Source of the DNA: Spirochaetales bacterium
GTDB lineage: Bacteria > Spirochaetota > Spirochaetia > Sphaerochaetales > Sphaerochaetaceae
Length of the DNA: 64,000 nt
Direction of reading: 5' to 3'
NCBI GenBank assembly: GCA_018433865.1
Contig: JAHDQJ010000007.1
Coordinates: forward strand, 106,992-170,991
Below, in pieces: positions 1-7,566 of the stretch. How positions within the stretch are numbered: the stretch's first letter is position 1; every line of letters starts with the position of its first letter. The notes beneath the pieces were generated by a model. It did no database searches and was not told where the DNA came from. It saw nothing but the letters and a program-made list of their open reading frames with translations. Made by a program: the position numbers and the translations under genes.

Positions 1-635
1 ACCCTTCCGATGATCGACTGGGTGGCCTGCATGACTTCGCTCGTATTGGCGACTGCGGCTGCAACGAAATTGACACCGAGTTTCGCCGCTGCGGCTTTCG
101 CAAGCTCCATCAACGCAACACCATTGGCCTCACCGCTGGCATAGATGTTTCCGATCGTCTTCGCACCGGTGACCTTGACCAACAGTTCGATCTGGGCATC
201 GACAGGATTCATGTCGGACACACCGGTGACATGCTCGGCATACGGTGTGGTATAGGTGGTGACCAGACCTGCCCCGAGGGGATCGGTCACTGCAGAGAAT
301 ACCACCGGCTTGTCAGGGAACACATTGACCAACGCCTGGGCAACCGGGGTTGCGATACCGACAGCGATGTCCACGCGATCACTCTTGAACTTCTGGGCAA
401 TCTGTGCGGAGGCAGATACATCGGCATTCGCGTTCTGGAAATCGAACCTTACATTCTTGCCGACCGACTTGAGATAATCCTGCATGCCGACTTCGACTGC
501 ATCGAGTGCCGGGTGGGCGAGGAACTTGGAAACACCGATCAGCGGTTCGGCCTTTGCGGCCTCCTGGGCTCCGGCTGCGAAGACATTGGCTGTCAGGACG
601 AAAGTCAACAGCAAGAGGATACCGATTTTTTTCAT
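1..635 (-). CDS. ABC transporter substrate-binding protein, TrpX-like (partial, C-terminus outside window)
   Basis: About 211 codons are visible; the C-terminus runs off the left edge. The start ATG (complement of 633-635) follows an AAGGAGC ribosome site. The N-terminus is a signal peptide (MKKIGILLLLTFVLTANVFA, then AGAQ), so the product is exported. The mature part carries IGVSKFLAHPALDAVEVGM, AQIAQKFKSDRVDIAVGIATP, TDPLGAGLV and ASGEANGV, typical of the ABC_sub_bind family (PF04392) of periplasmic binding proteins. Members bind small ligands such as aromatic amino acids; the ligand cannot be read from sequence. It is a close paralogue of the gene upstream of it (731-1729). Permease and ATPase genes would be expected beyond the left edge. 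Confidence 0.85.
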   Translation of the reverse strand, partial: MKKIGILLLLTFVLTANVFAAGAQEAAKAEPLIGVSKFLAHPALDAVEVGMQDYLKSVGKNVRFDFQNANADVSASAQIAQKFKSDRVDIAVGIATPVAQALVNVFPDKPVVFSAVTDPLGAGLVTTYTTPYAEHVTGVSDMNPVDAQIELLVKVTGAKTIGNIYASGEANGVALMELAKAAAAKLGVNFVAAAVANTSEVMQATQSIIGR

Positions 636-666
636 AACTTGCTCCTTGGCGTGTGATTTGTTGGTC

Positions 667-695
667 ACTATAGACCTCACAAGCTCTTTTGTAAA
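667..695 (-). promoter_or_regulatory. promoter of the partial substrate-binding protein gene
   Basis: On the minus strand, TTTACA (complement of 690-695) is separated by exactly 17 bp from TATAGT (complement of 667-672), about 30 bp before the start codon. The upstream paralogue has the same two hexamers at the same spacing. Confidence 0.65.
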
Positions 696-730
696 GATGC
701 TATGCATATACATGTATAAAAATACGGTGG

Positions 731-1729
731 TTATTCAGACTTGATCATCTTTCCATCACGATGCAACACCGCGGCACTCTCCAGGTAGCGTTGCGGAATC
801 TCGATACCGAGTCTCTTTGCCACATCGAGGTTGAACCAGAGCTCGAACTCCGTGGGATCGGTGATGAAGATGGTTCCCACCTCACCGGCAGTCTTTTCCT
901 TGCGCAATACTTGTGCCACCGCCTCACCGGTCTTCCTCCCATGCTTGTAATAGTTGAATCCCCATACCATGAAGTAGTCGAGACCTTCGGCGCTTGTCGG
1001 ATCAGCAGTGAAGAAAGGAATGCCCTGCTGTGCACACACTTCGCTCAAGCTCGTGATCGCAGACACCACAGTGTTATCGGTCCCGATATACAGCCCGTCG
1101 ATCCTGTTTGCGATGGATAGGATCGCGCTTTTCACCTCAGCCGAGTTCGAGACCCCCGCAGCCACGAATCCGAGGCCGAGGTCCTTTGCTGCCTGTTCCA
1201 CCATATCCTTCAGCTGCACGCCGTTCGCTTCTCCGCTCGTATACACGATGCCGATAGTCTTCGCTCCGGTCAGCTCGGAGAAGAGCTTGATCTGGTCGAA
1301 CACAGGATTCTTGTCCGACACCCCGCCGACATTGCCGGCATTCGGCTCGTAGGTGGGTACCAGCCCAGCCTCCAACGGATCGGTGATCCCTCCGAAGAGC
1401 ACCGGTGTCTCGGTAAAGACATTCGCGAGCGCCTGGGCGGTAGGGGTACCGATGCCCACCACCAAGTCGGCCTTGTCGGCCTTGAATTTCTGGGCTATGG
1501 ATGCGGCCGTCGTGATGTCGCCGTTGGCACTCTGCACGTCGTAGGTGATGGAGAAGCCCTGTTCGGCGAGATGATCTTTCATCCCTTGTTCGATGGCGTC
1601 CAGTGCCGGGTGCGTGACGATCTTCGATACGCCGATCCTGTACGTGTCGGGAGTCTGCTCCTGGATTCCCGTCCCGAACAGCAATGCGACACACATCAGT
1701 ACCGTGATACTACAGATGATTCTCTTCAT
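731..1729 (-). CDS. ABC transporter substrate-binding protein, TrpX-like (paralogue)
   Basis: 332 residues. The chosen ATG (complement of 1727-1729) lies 7 nt after AGGGAGG; a longer in-frame start 14 codons upstream has no ribosome site and overlaps the promoter. The N-terminus has a charged MKR then a hydrophobic stretch (signal peptide, no clear lipobox). Motifs IGVSKIVTHPALDAIEQGM, AQKFKADKADLVVGIGTP, TDPLEAGLVP and YTSGEANGV place it in PF04392. It should act outside the inner membrane as the binding component of an importer. The next gene downstream (1-635) is its paralogue and has its own promoter, so this looks like a duplication rather than one two-receptor transcript. The ligand is unknown. 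Confidence 0.88.
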   Translation of the reverse strand: MKRIICSITVLMCVALLFGTGIQEQTPDTYRIGVSKIVTHPALDAIEQGMKDHLAEQGFSITYDVQSANGDITTAASIAQKFKADKADLVVGIGTPTAQALANVFTETPVLFGGITDPLEAGLVPTYEPNAGNVGGVSDKNPVFDQIKLFSELTGAKTIGIVYTSGEANGVQLKDMVEQAAKDLGLGFVAAGVSNSAEVKSAILSIANRIDGLYIGTDNTVVSAITSLSEVCAQQGIPFFTADPTSAEGLDYFMVWGFNYYKHGRKTGEAVAQVLRKEKTAGEVGTIFITDPTEFELWFNLDVAKRLGIEIPQRYLESAAVLHRDGKMIKSE

Positions 1730-1759
1730 GATGATTCCCTCCCTATCCTGTTGGGGAGG

Positions 1760-1796
1760 ACTATAGCGCAATCACGTGTTTCTGTAAATAGAAACA
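1760..1796 (-). promoter_or_regulatory. promoter and inverted repeat upstream of the substrate-binding protein gene
   Basis: TTTACA (complement of 1783-1788), 17 bp, TATAGT (complement of 1760-1765). A 7-bp inverted repeat TGTTTCT-N6-AGAAACA at 1777-1796 covers the -35 box and is a plausible operator. A second small palindrome, TGAAA-CAT-TTTCA, lies at 1808-1820. Confidence 0.6.
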
Positions 1797-1867
1797 AAAA
1801 GGAAATCTGAAACATTTTCATTCCTTGCAAATCCGAATCAAGGATGCAGGAGGGTAACATGAAGAAA

Positions 1868-1886
1868 CCGCCGGGAACGCCGGCGG
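1868..1886 (-). terminator. intrinsic terminator after the acidic-protein gene
   Basis: CCGCCGG-GAACG-CCGGCGG forms a perfect 7-bp GC stem. On the minus strand it is followed by a TTTCTTC tract, 29 bp past the stop codon of the acidic protein. Confidence 0.7.
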
Positions 1887-1914
1887 TAGTAGGTACGGTT
1901 GTTGGTGGGATGGG

Positions 1915-2187
1915 TCAGTAATCGAACGGGTCCTCTTCCTCGGCAACTTCCTCGTCGTCGAACAGAAGGTCCTCGTCATCGTCTTCCTCTTCTATGACTT
2001 CGGTCTCTTCGTCATCCAGGAAGAATCCGTCGAAATCGTCGTCTTCCTCCTCTTCGAACTCATCATAGTCATCATCCTCCCTGAGCTCATCGGGGTCGAA
2101 ATCATCATCGATTTCCAATTCGTCGTCATCTTCGAGATCATCGTCGAAGTATTTGTCTTCCCACTCGTCCTCATCATGATACTTCAT
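1915..2187 (-). CDS. small extremely acidic protein of unknown function
   Basis: 90 residues, of which 32 are Asp and 25 Glu (57 of 90), against only two Lys and one Arg. No signal peptide or membrane segment is visible; short hydrophobic or aromatic breaks (DFDGFFLDD, DLLFDD) punctuate the acidic runs. The start follows AAGGGGGT at good spacing, a clear promoter lies upstream, and a terminator follows, so it is a real one-gene unit. The composition recalls the acidic tail of RNA polymerase delta subunits and DNA-mimic proteins, but no family fold can be seen. It is divergent from pdxA. Low-complexity composition makes homology-based naming unsafe. Confidence 0.75.
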   Translation of the reverse strand: MKYHDEDEWEDKYFDDDLEDDDELEIDDDFDPDELREDDDYDEFEEEEDDDFDGFFLDDEETEVIEEEDDDEDLLFDDEEVAEEEDPFDY

Positions 2188-2219
2188 GGATTACCCCCTT
2201 CCCAGGTACGGATGTCTAC

Positions 2220-2248
2220 ACAGTAGGCGAGAAGAGTTCATCTGTCAA
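2220..2248 (-). promoter_or_regulatory. promoter of the acidic-protein gene
   Basis: Perfect -35 TTGACA (complement of 2243-2248), 17 bp, -10 TACTGT (complement of 2220-2225). It lies back to back with the pdxA promoter 40 bp away. Confidence 0.7.
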
Positions 2249-2288
2249 TTGGGTTTTCTCTCCCTGTGAGACCTTTTTCAGGGTTCGC

Positions 2289-2317
2289 TTGCGTCGGCAA
2301 TCTGATGCTGATATAGT
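2289..2317 (+). promoter_or_regulatory. promoter of the pdxA-cobO operon
   Basis: TTGCGT (2289-2294), 17 bp, TATAGT (2312-2317), with transcription expected near 2324. The -35 box contains an in-frame TTG that could be mistaken for the pdxA start. Confidence 0.65.
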
Positions 2318-2342
2318 TTCACGTGCAAGGAGAAGACAGCTT

Positions 2343-3368
2343 ATGCGCGCCATACCGACTCTCTGTGTTCCCATGGGTGATCCAGCGGGGATAGGACCGG
2401 AGATCATCCTGAAGGCACTCAGTCACGGAACCCACGCAGGCAAAGCGACCGTCCTCGTGCTCGGAGACCGGAATCTCTTCGAGAAGACAGCTTCCGATTG
2501 CGCACTTGGGAATCCATTCGATGCGGTGATCGAACATGAGGACGAAATTGGGATTGCACGGAAAGATTCACAGGGGAAAGCAGTACTGTACCACATGCCT
2601 TTGGTTGACCTTGCCCGGTTCCGGTATGGAACGATCGACGGCATGTGTGGGAAGGCGGCTTATGAGGCGATCGCGCGTGCAGTCTCCCTGACGCAAGCCG
2701 GGTATGCTGACGCGATAGTCACCCCTCCCTTGCACAAAGAGGCGCTGCGCGCTGCGCACATCGATGCGATCGGACATACGGAGATACTTGCCCAGCTGAG
2801 CAACTCGGATCGGGCGGTCACGATGTTCGAGACCTTGGGACTGAAGATATTCTTCATGACACGGCATCTCAGCTTGCGTGCGGCTTGTGATGCGGTGACG
2901 GAAGAACGGGTGTATCGATCGATAAAGGAGTGCTATGCGCTGACGATGAACGATGCATTCGACACCAACCTTCCGTTTGTGGTCGCCGCACTCAATCCGC
3001 ACGGAGGGGAACATGGATTGTTCGGAGACGAGGAGGAGCGGGCAATCGTGCCCGCGATAGCACGTTGCCGTGCCGAAGGCCTGGACGTGGTCGGTCCTGT
3101 CGGAGCCGATTCGGTGTTCCACCTCACGCGCAAGGGGCTGTACAGGGCGGTCCTCTCCTTGTACCATGACCAAGGACACATCGCCGCGAAGACACTCGAT
3201 TTCGACCGTACCATCTCGATAACCTGGGGCTTGCCGTTCTTGAGGACCTCGGTAGACCATGGGACCGCGTTCGACATCGCGGGGAGGGGAATCGCCAGCG
3301 AGATCAGCATGGTCGAGGCCATGCGTGTGGCTGTCCGGTATCTGGCAGGAGCCCGTGGCAGCGTATGA
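2343..3368 (+). CDS. pdxA: PdxA/PdxA2-family 4-phosphohydroxy-acid dehydrogenase
   Basis: 341 residues from the ATG at 2343, preceded by AAGGAG. PdxA-type enzymes are soluble NAD(P)-dependent, metal-binding dehydrogenases that oxidise 4-phosphohydroxy-L-threonine in vitamin B6 synthesis. Visible family motifs are MGDPAGIGPE (11-20), HKEAL, GHTEILA, LNPHGGEHGLFGDEE, GADSVFH and a YHDQGH block near residue 274, then TSVDHGTAFDIAGRG. The YHDQGHIAAKTLDF block looks more like PdxA2 proteins, which act on 4-phospho-D-threonate or erythronate, than classical PdxA, so B6 synthesis is not certain. The stop overlaps the next start by ATGA. It heads an operon with NatAB-like genes, a lipoprotein gene and cobO. 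Confidence 0.85.
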   Translation: MRAIPTLCVPMGDPAGIGPEIILKALSHGTHAGKATVLVLGDRNLFEKTASDCALGNPFDAVIEHEDEIGIARKDSQGKAVLYHMPLVDLARFRYGTIDGMCGKAAYEAIARAVSLTQAGYADAIVTPPLHKEALRAAHIDAIGHTEILAQLSNSDRAVTMFETLGLKIFFMTRHLSLRAACDAVTEERVYRSIKECYALTMNDAFDTNLPFVVAALNPHGGEHGLFGDEEERAIVPAIARCRAEGLDVVGPVGADSVFHLTRKGLYRAVLSLYHDQGHIAAKTLDFDRTISITWGLPFLRTSVDHGTAFDIAGRGIASEISMVEAMRVAVRYLAGARGSV

Positions 3369-4108
3369 TCGAAGTAAAGAATCTCAGCAAATCATACAAG
3401 AGTCACAAGAGTATCAAACGGGTCGTCCAGGATATCTCGTTCACTGCACACGACGGACAGGTCTTCGGCTTGCTCGGTCCGAACGGTGCAGGAAAGACGA
3501 CCACGCTCAGGACCATCGCCACGCTTTTGCAACCCGATTCGGGTATCGTCACCGTGGACGGACTCGATGTCGTCACGCAGAGCAGGGCGGTACGCGACCG
3601 CATCGGCTTCCTCACCGGGGAGATGCGCCTGACAGGCCAATTGACGGGGCGCGAGCTGCTTCGCTTCTTCGGTCAGCTCGACCACATGGCAAAGGATCGG
3701 GTGGAGAGACGGATGCAGGAGCTTGCGAACGACCTGGAGATGACACAGTATCTTGATACCCCGATTGCGAAACTCTCCTCGGGCGTCACACAGAAAGTGT
3801 CGATCGCCGTCAGCCTGTTGCATGAGCCGCACGTGATCATCTTCGACGAACCGACGAGCAATCTCGACGTGATGGCGACGAAGATCGTCTCGGATTTCAT
3901 CAGGGCAGCGAAAAAAGCGGGCAAATGCGTCGTCCTTTCCACCCATATCCTCAGCGATGCACAGCGCCTGTGCGATCGGGTGGGTATCATGCATGAGGGA
4001 AAGTTGCTTTGCGAAGGGCCATTGCAACAACTGTTGCAGGAACACGGGACACATGACCTTGAGGAACTGTTTTTCCGCCTGGTGCAGGAGGGGAGGGAAC
4101 ATCCATGA
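3365..4108 (+). CDS. natA: ABC exporter ATP-binding protein, NatA-like
   Basis: 247 residues. Walker A GPNGAGKTT (38-46), signature LSSGV (137-141, a variant of LSGGQ), Walker B VIIFDEP (157-163) and a STHI H-loop are present. This is the cytoplasmic ATPase of a two-gene ABC-2 exporter; the NatA/NatB pair in Bacillus extrudes Na+. Start and stop overlap both neighbours by ATGA, indicating translational coupling with the permease. The substrate is inferred only from family resemblance. Confidence 0.85.
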   Translation: MIEVKNLSKSYKSHKSIKRVVQDISFTAHDGQVFGLLGPNGAGKTTTLRTIATLLQPDSGIVTVDGLDVVTQSRAVRDRIGFLTGEMRLTGQLTGRELLRFFGQLDHMAKDRVERRMQELANDLEMTQYLDTPIAKLSSGVTQKVSIAVSLLHEPHVIIFDEPTSNLDVMATKIVSDFIRAAKKAGKCVVLSTHILSDAQRLCDRVGIMHEGKLLCEGPLQQLLQEHGTHDLEELFFRLVQEGREHP

Positions 4109-5259
4109 TGAACGATGCCCTGATCATCCTGAACAAGGAACTGAAGAACCTGTTCAAGGACAAGAGGACCCTCTTCTCGACTTTCCTCCTTCCTCTGGTA
4201 GTCCTTCCGATCATCTTCATCGGCATGGGCACGGTACTCTCATCGATGGAGAAAGATGCACAGGAATCGACCTATGCGATCGCCATCGTCGGAAACCCCG
4301 ACCCGCTGTTCAGTGACCTGCTCTCGGCACACCTGTCTTGGAAAGGCACCTCGCCGGAAAAAGCCGACCTTACGATCACATTTCCCCCCTCCTATGCACC
4401 GGGTACTACAGCACAGGTGATCCTTACCTTCGATTCGAGCAGCCGGAAGAATCAGTACGCTTCGCAGGTGGCAACCCAGGTGATTTCAGCGTATGAGCTG
4501 GAACTCGCCAGGAAGCTGCTCTCTCTCTTCGGTCTGTCGCACGAGGACCTGGATACCCTTGAGGTCGCCTTTGATGACACGGCAAGCGAAGCCGCCCAAT
4601 CCGGGGGATCCATGCTTGCGATGCTCGTACCCTATTTCATGGTGATCTTCCTCTTCGCAGGATCGATGAACGCAGGACTGGATACCACCAGTGGGGAGAA
4701 GGAACGGGGAAGCCTTGCCGTACTGCTGGTGAACCAAGTGTCCAGGACAAGCATCGCGTGGGGCAAGATCCTCTATGTCTCCGTCGTGGCACTCTGTTCA
4801 GCGAGCGCGACATTCCTCGGACTGCTGATCACGATGTATCTCCCCTCGGGCTCCGCAGCTTTGGTTCCCGGAGGATTGGAGGGAGTGGCCATCGGATCGA
4901 CAGCGCTCTGGGTGATCATCGCCACGTTGCTTTCCACGGCACTTCTCAGCGCCTCGGTGGTCACGCTGCTCGGTTGCATCGCGAAGACCGTGAAGGAGGG
5001 CAGTTCCTATGTCATGCCGCTCTACATGTTGGTGGTGCTCGTGGGAGTCACCACGATGTACATGGATCCCTCACAGAACGTCCTGCTTTTCTTCATACCG
5101 ATCGTGAATACGATCTTCATGATGAAGGAGAGTTTCATGGGCATGGTCGTGGCAAGCCACCTGTTGATCACCATCCTCTCCAACCTTGCATTCGCCATGG
5201 TAGGAGCCATGCTGGTTTCCCGTCTCTTCAACTCGGAGAGAATCCTGCAAACCGTATGA
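4105..5259 (+). CDS. natB: ABC-2 type exporter permease, NatB-like
   Basis: 384 residues. One membrane helix near residues 20-45, a soluble extracytoplasmic domain (about 50-165), then five or six further helices, as in NatB-type ABC-2 permeases. The sequence after the large loop (SGEKERGSLAVLL) is the conserved cytoplasmic coupling segment of this family. It is the membrane partner of the ATPase encoded just upstream. Na+ export is the family precedent; drug or peptide export is equally possible. Confidence 0.82.
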   Translation: MMNDALIILNKELKNLFKDKRTLFSTFLLPLVVLPIIFIGMGTVLSSMEKDAQESTYAIAIVGNPDPLFSDLLSAHLSWKGTSPEKADLTITFPPSYAPGTTAQVILTFDSSSRKNQYASQVATQVISAYELELARKLLSLFGLSHEDLDTLEVAFDDTASEAAQSGGSMLAMLVPYFMVIFLFAGSMNAGLDTTSGEKERGSLAVLLVNQVSRTSIAWGKILYVSVVALCSASATFLGLLITMYLPSGSAALVPGGLEGVAIGSTALWVIIATLLSTALLSASVVTLLGCIAKTVKEGSSYVMPLYMLVVLVGVTTMYMDPSQNVLLFFIPIVNTIFMMKESFMGMVVASHLLITILSNLAFAMVGAMLVSRLFNSERILQTV

Positions 5260-6272
5260 TGGGGGCGATGGGTATGGGGAGGAAATCACTTTTCCTGTCG
5301 GTCGTCCTCGTGATGCTGCTCGCAACGATCGGATGTGCGACACGAGTCCCTGTCAGCCGACTCGTGCCGGCGAAGCTGGACATGGGCCCGTATCGTTCGC
5401 TCGCACTGCTTCCCGTAGAATCCGTCGGACATGGCCCCTTTTCCCAACGGACAGGTGCCCTGGAGGACCTCAGCAGCACTGCTCCGGTGATCGTGTATCC
5501 AGGACTGGAATTGTTTGCCGGGCGCAGGACAGCCGAATACGCGACGGAGGTGCTTGCCAAAAGGCTTTCGGAAAGCGGCTACTTCGACCTCCTCCCTCCT
5601 GATGAGACCCAGACACGTGCTACGGATTTCGAAGCGCTCACACATGCGGGATACTCAGCCTTGTTGGTTCCCTCGATCAGCAGGATGGATGTCCAGGAGT
5701 ATCTCTTTGCACGCAATCTCGGTGACAATCTCTTTTCCCATCACCTGATGCAGACGGTGCAGCTTGCATTGTCCATCGAGGTGATCGATCTGAAGGACGG
5801 GCTTGCGGTGTACCGATCGACCGTAACGGATCGGCACGAACGGAGCTTCACACTCGACGGTGATGAAGGAACCGTTGCGTTCGCTCCTCCCTTGATGCCG
5901 CTGTTGGAAAAGATGGTCTCGACCTTGGTCGACAAGACGCTCGCCGATCTTGTCCCCGAACGCAAGGTATCCTCCATCGCGCTGATGAAGGACCGAGATG
6001 GATCAGATGGTTTCCGTGAAGCCTATGAAGCTGCAGCGGAAGGCAACCTGGCGACTGCGTACCATCTGTTCCTGCGTGAGTGGGAGCGTACCGAAGATCC
6101 TGCATCGGGGTACAATGCAGCCTTGGTGGCCGAGTCGCTCGGCAGGAGGGGGGAGGCCATCTTGTTGATGGATCGGGTCCACCGGATATCCCAGGATGCG
6201 CGTGCCGCACGGCAAGGAGCACGCATGCGTACGTACCAAGAGGAACAGGAACATGCAGAATCACAGTTCTGA
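5256..6272 (+). CDS. putative outer-membrane or periplasmic lipoprotein
   Basis: About 338 residues if started at the ATG overlapping the natB stop (ATGA); ATG codons at 5268 and 5274 are alternatives and 5274 has GGGGG upstream. A signal peptide ending in the lipobox LLATIGC predicts lipidation. The body (YRSLALLPVES, then TEVLAKRLSESGYFDLL, YSALLVPSISRMD) resembles the periplasmic alpha/beta domain of LpoB/CsgG-like lipoproteins. The C-terminal 80 residues look like a TPR-like helical segment. Function is unknown; its place after an exporter suggests an envelope role. Confidence 0.72.
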   Translation: MMGAMGMGRKSLFLSVVLVMLLATIGCATRVPVSRLVPAKLDMGPYRSLALLPVESVGHGPFSQRTGALEDLSSTAPVIVYPGLELFAGRRTAEYATEVLAKRLSESGYFDLLPPDETQTRATDFEALTHAGYSALLVPSISRMDVQEYLFARNLGDNLFSHHLMQTVQLALSIEVIDLKDGLAVYRSTVTDRHERSFTLDGDEGTVAFAPPLMPLLEKMVSTLVDKTLADLVPERKVSSIALMKDRDGSDGFREAYEAAAEGNLATAYHLFLREWERTEDPASGYNAALVAESLGRRGEAILLMDRVHRISQDARAARQGARMRTYQEEQEHAESQF

Positions 6273-6816
6273 GAGAGTCGCGCGGGTCAAGCGGCCTTTG
6301 ACCATTCTCTACACGGGCAACGGCAAGGGAAAGACCACCGCAGCGCTCGGATTGCTCTTCAGGGCGCTCGGGCACGACGCCACGTGCGCAGTCATGCAGT
6401 TCATCAAGTCCGAACGGCTGCAGACAGGGGAACGGAAGATGGCAGAGCGACTCGGTGTGAAGTGGGAGAACCATGGTACCGGATTCCTCTGGGACGAAAC
6501 AGACCTTCAGGAGGCAAGGGAAGCGTGTGTGAACGGATGGGAGCAGGCGAAGCAATGGATCCTCTCCGGTACGTACGACATGATAGTCCTTGATGAGTTC
6601 ACCTATGTACTGGCAAAAGGATTCGTGCCGATGGAGGATTTCCTCGCCTTTCTTGTACGGCTTGAGGCAGAGAAGGGGCGCCCGCATGTGGTGATCACGG
6701 GTCGCGATGCTCCGCAACGGCTCATTGATCGGTGTGACATGGTCCATGAGCTCGTGGAGATCAAGCATCCCTGGCGTACTTCCTCAGTTCCCGCACAGAT
6801 CATGATTGAATATTGA
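6253..6816 (+). CDS. cobO: cob(I)alamin adenosyltransferase, CobO/BtuR type
   Basis: 187 residues. The P-loop GNGKGKTT (22-29) with TAALGLLFRALGH and VMQFIKS following is diagnostic of the CobA/CobO/BtuR family, which transfers adenosine from ATP to cobalamin or cobinamide. MIVLDEFTYVL is the Walker B region and VITGRDAP the later conserved block. The ATG at 6253 overlaps the lipoprotein gene by 20 bp; an upstream in-frame ATG at 6196 would extend it into non-conserved sequence. It is the last gene of the operon, and no other cobalamin gene is present, suggesting cofactor salvage. Confidence 0.88.
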   Translation: MQNHSSERVARVKRPLTILYTGNGKGKTTAALGLLFRALGHDATCAVMQFIKSERLQTGERKMAERLGVKWENHGTGFLWDETDLQEAREACVNGWEQAKQWILSGTYDMIVLDEFTYVLAKGFVPMEDFLAFLVRLEAEKGRPHVVITGRDAPQRLIDRCDMVHELVEIKHPWRTSSVPAQIMIEY

Positions 6817-6900
6817 ACAGGGGCCTCCTATTCAAAGGCTCTACGATTTTTATGTACCAAATGGTGAAAACAGGATATAATCGGAAAAAGGAGTTGCTCA

Positions 6901-7539
6901 GTGGGCTTGGTGGAGTGTCATGCACATATTTTACCGTTCGTTGATGATGGGGTGAGAACCAAGGAGCAGTGTCTGCAAGTCCTTGATGCCTATGCCGGTG
7001 CCGGATTCTCCCATGTGGTGACCACAGTGCATCTGTATAATCCGCAAGTGACGACGCGCACGGAGAATATCCGACCGATGCATGAATGGGCCAAGGAAGA
7101 AGCGAAGAAGCGGTCGATCGAACTGCTGTTGGGCAGCGAAACCTACGTGGGAGGGACCTTGGATCCGCGCGTGTTGCCTTTCATGGACAATTTTGTTTTG
7201 CTTGAAGTGGATACGCAGACCGAGCCGCTGTTTTTGCTGCACCATGCCTACGGCTTGTTGAAGCGAGGATATTCGGTCATACTTGCCCACATAGAACGGT
7301 ATCGTTGGTTCGATCCCGATTCGAATCTCGTCAACAAGCTTCGTGAGATGGGAGTATACTTCCAATGCAACGTCGAAGGAGTGGAGAAGGGAGAGGCGAA
7401 TCGATACCTCGAGATCGGTTTGGTCGATATCATCGCCGGGGATAACCACGGGGATCCTGCGCAGCCTGCGCGTTTGGCCGCACTGCTCGAGACCCATGGG
7501 ACCATCCGGCGGAGGATGGAAAATCTGTTTCGTGTTTGA
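6901..7539 (+). CDS. PHP-domain tyrosine phosphatase, CpsB/YwqE-like
   Basis: 212 residues from a GTG start preceded by AAGGAG (6888-6893). CHAHILPFVDDGVRT at the N-terminus, GSETYV, ILAHIERY and AGDNHGDP give the metal ligands of the PHP fold as arranged in CpsB/Wzb-type manganese-dependent phosphotyrosine phosphatases. Those enzymes usually sit in capsule or exopolysaccharide loci and dephosphorylate a BY-kinase; no such kinase or glycosyltransferase is present here. Instead it leads an operon with an AAA_15 ATPase, an RloB-like protein and a LuxR regulator. Its substrate is therefore open. Confidence 0.8.
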   Translation: MGLVECHAHILPFVDDGVRTKEQCLQVLDAYAGAGFSHVVTTVHLYNPQVTTRTENIRPMHEWAKEEAKKRSIELLLGSETYVGGTLDPRVLPFMDNFVLLEVDTQTEPLFLLHHAYGLLKRGYSVILAHIERYRWFDPDSNLVNKLREMGVYFQCNVEGVEKGEANRYLEIGLVDIIAGDNHGDPAQPARLAALLETHGTIRRRMENLFRV

Positions 7540-7566
7540 ATGCAATTTCCAGAGGGGGAAACATAC

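Noticed and set aside
707..718. TATACATGTATA palindrome between the two binding-protein genes
   Set aside because: It is a short AT-rich palindrome lying past the stop of one gene and upstream of the other's promoter; no T tract and no partner repeat.
6876..6881. TATAAT upstream of the PHP phosphatase gene
   Set aside because: Transcription would begin on the ribosome site itself and no -35 box fits at 17 bp, so it was not called as a promoter.
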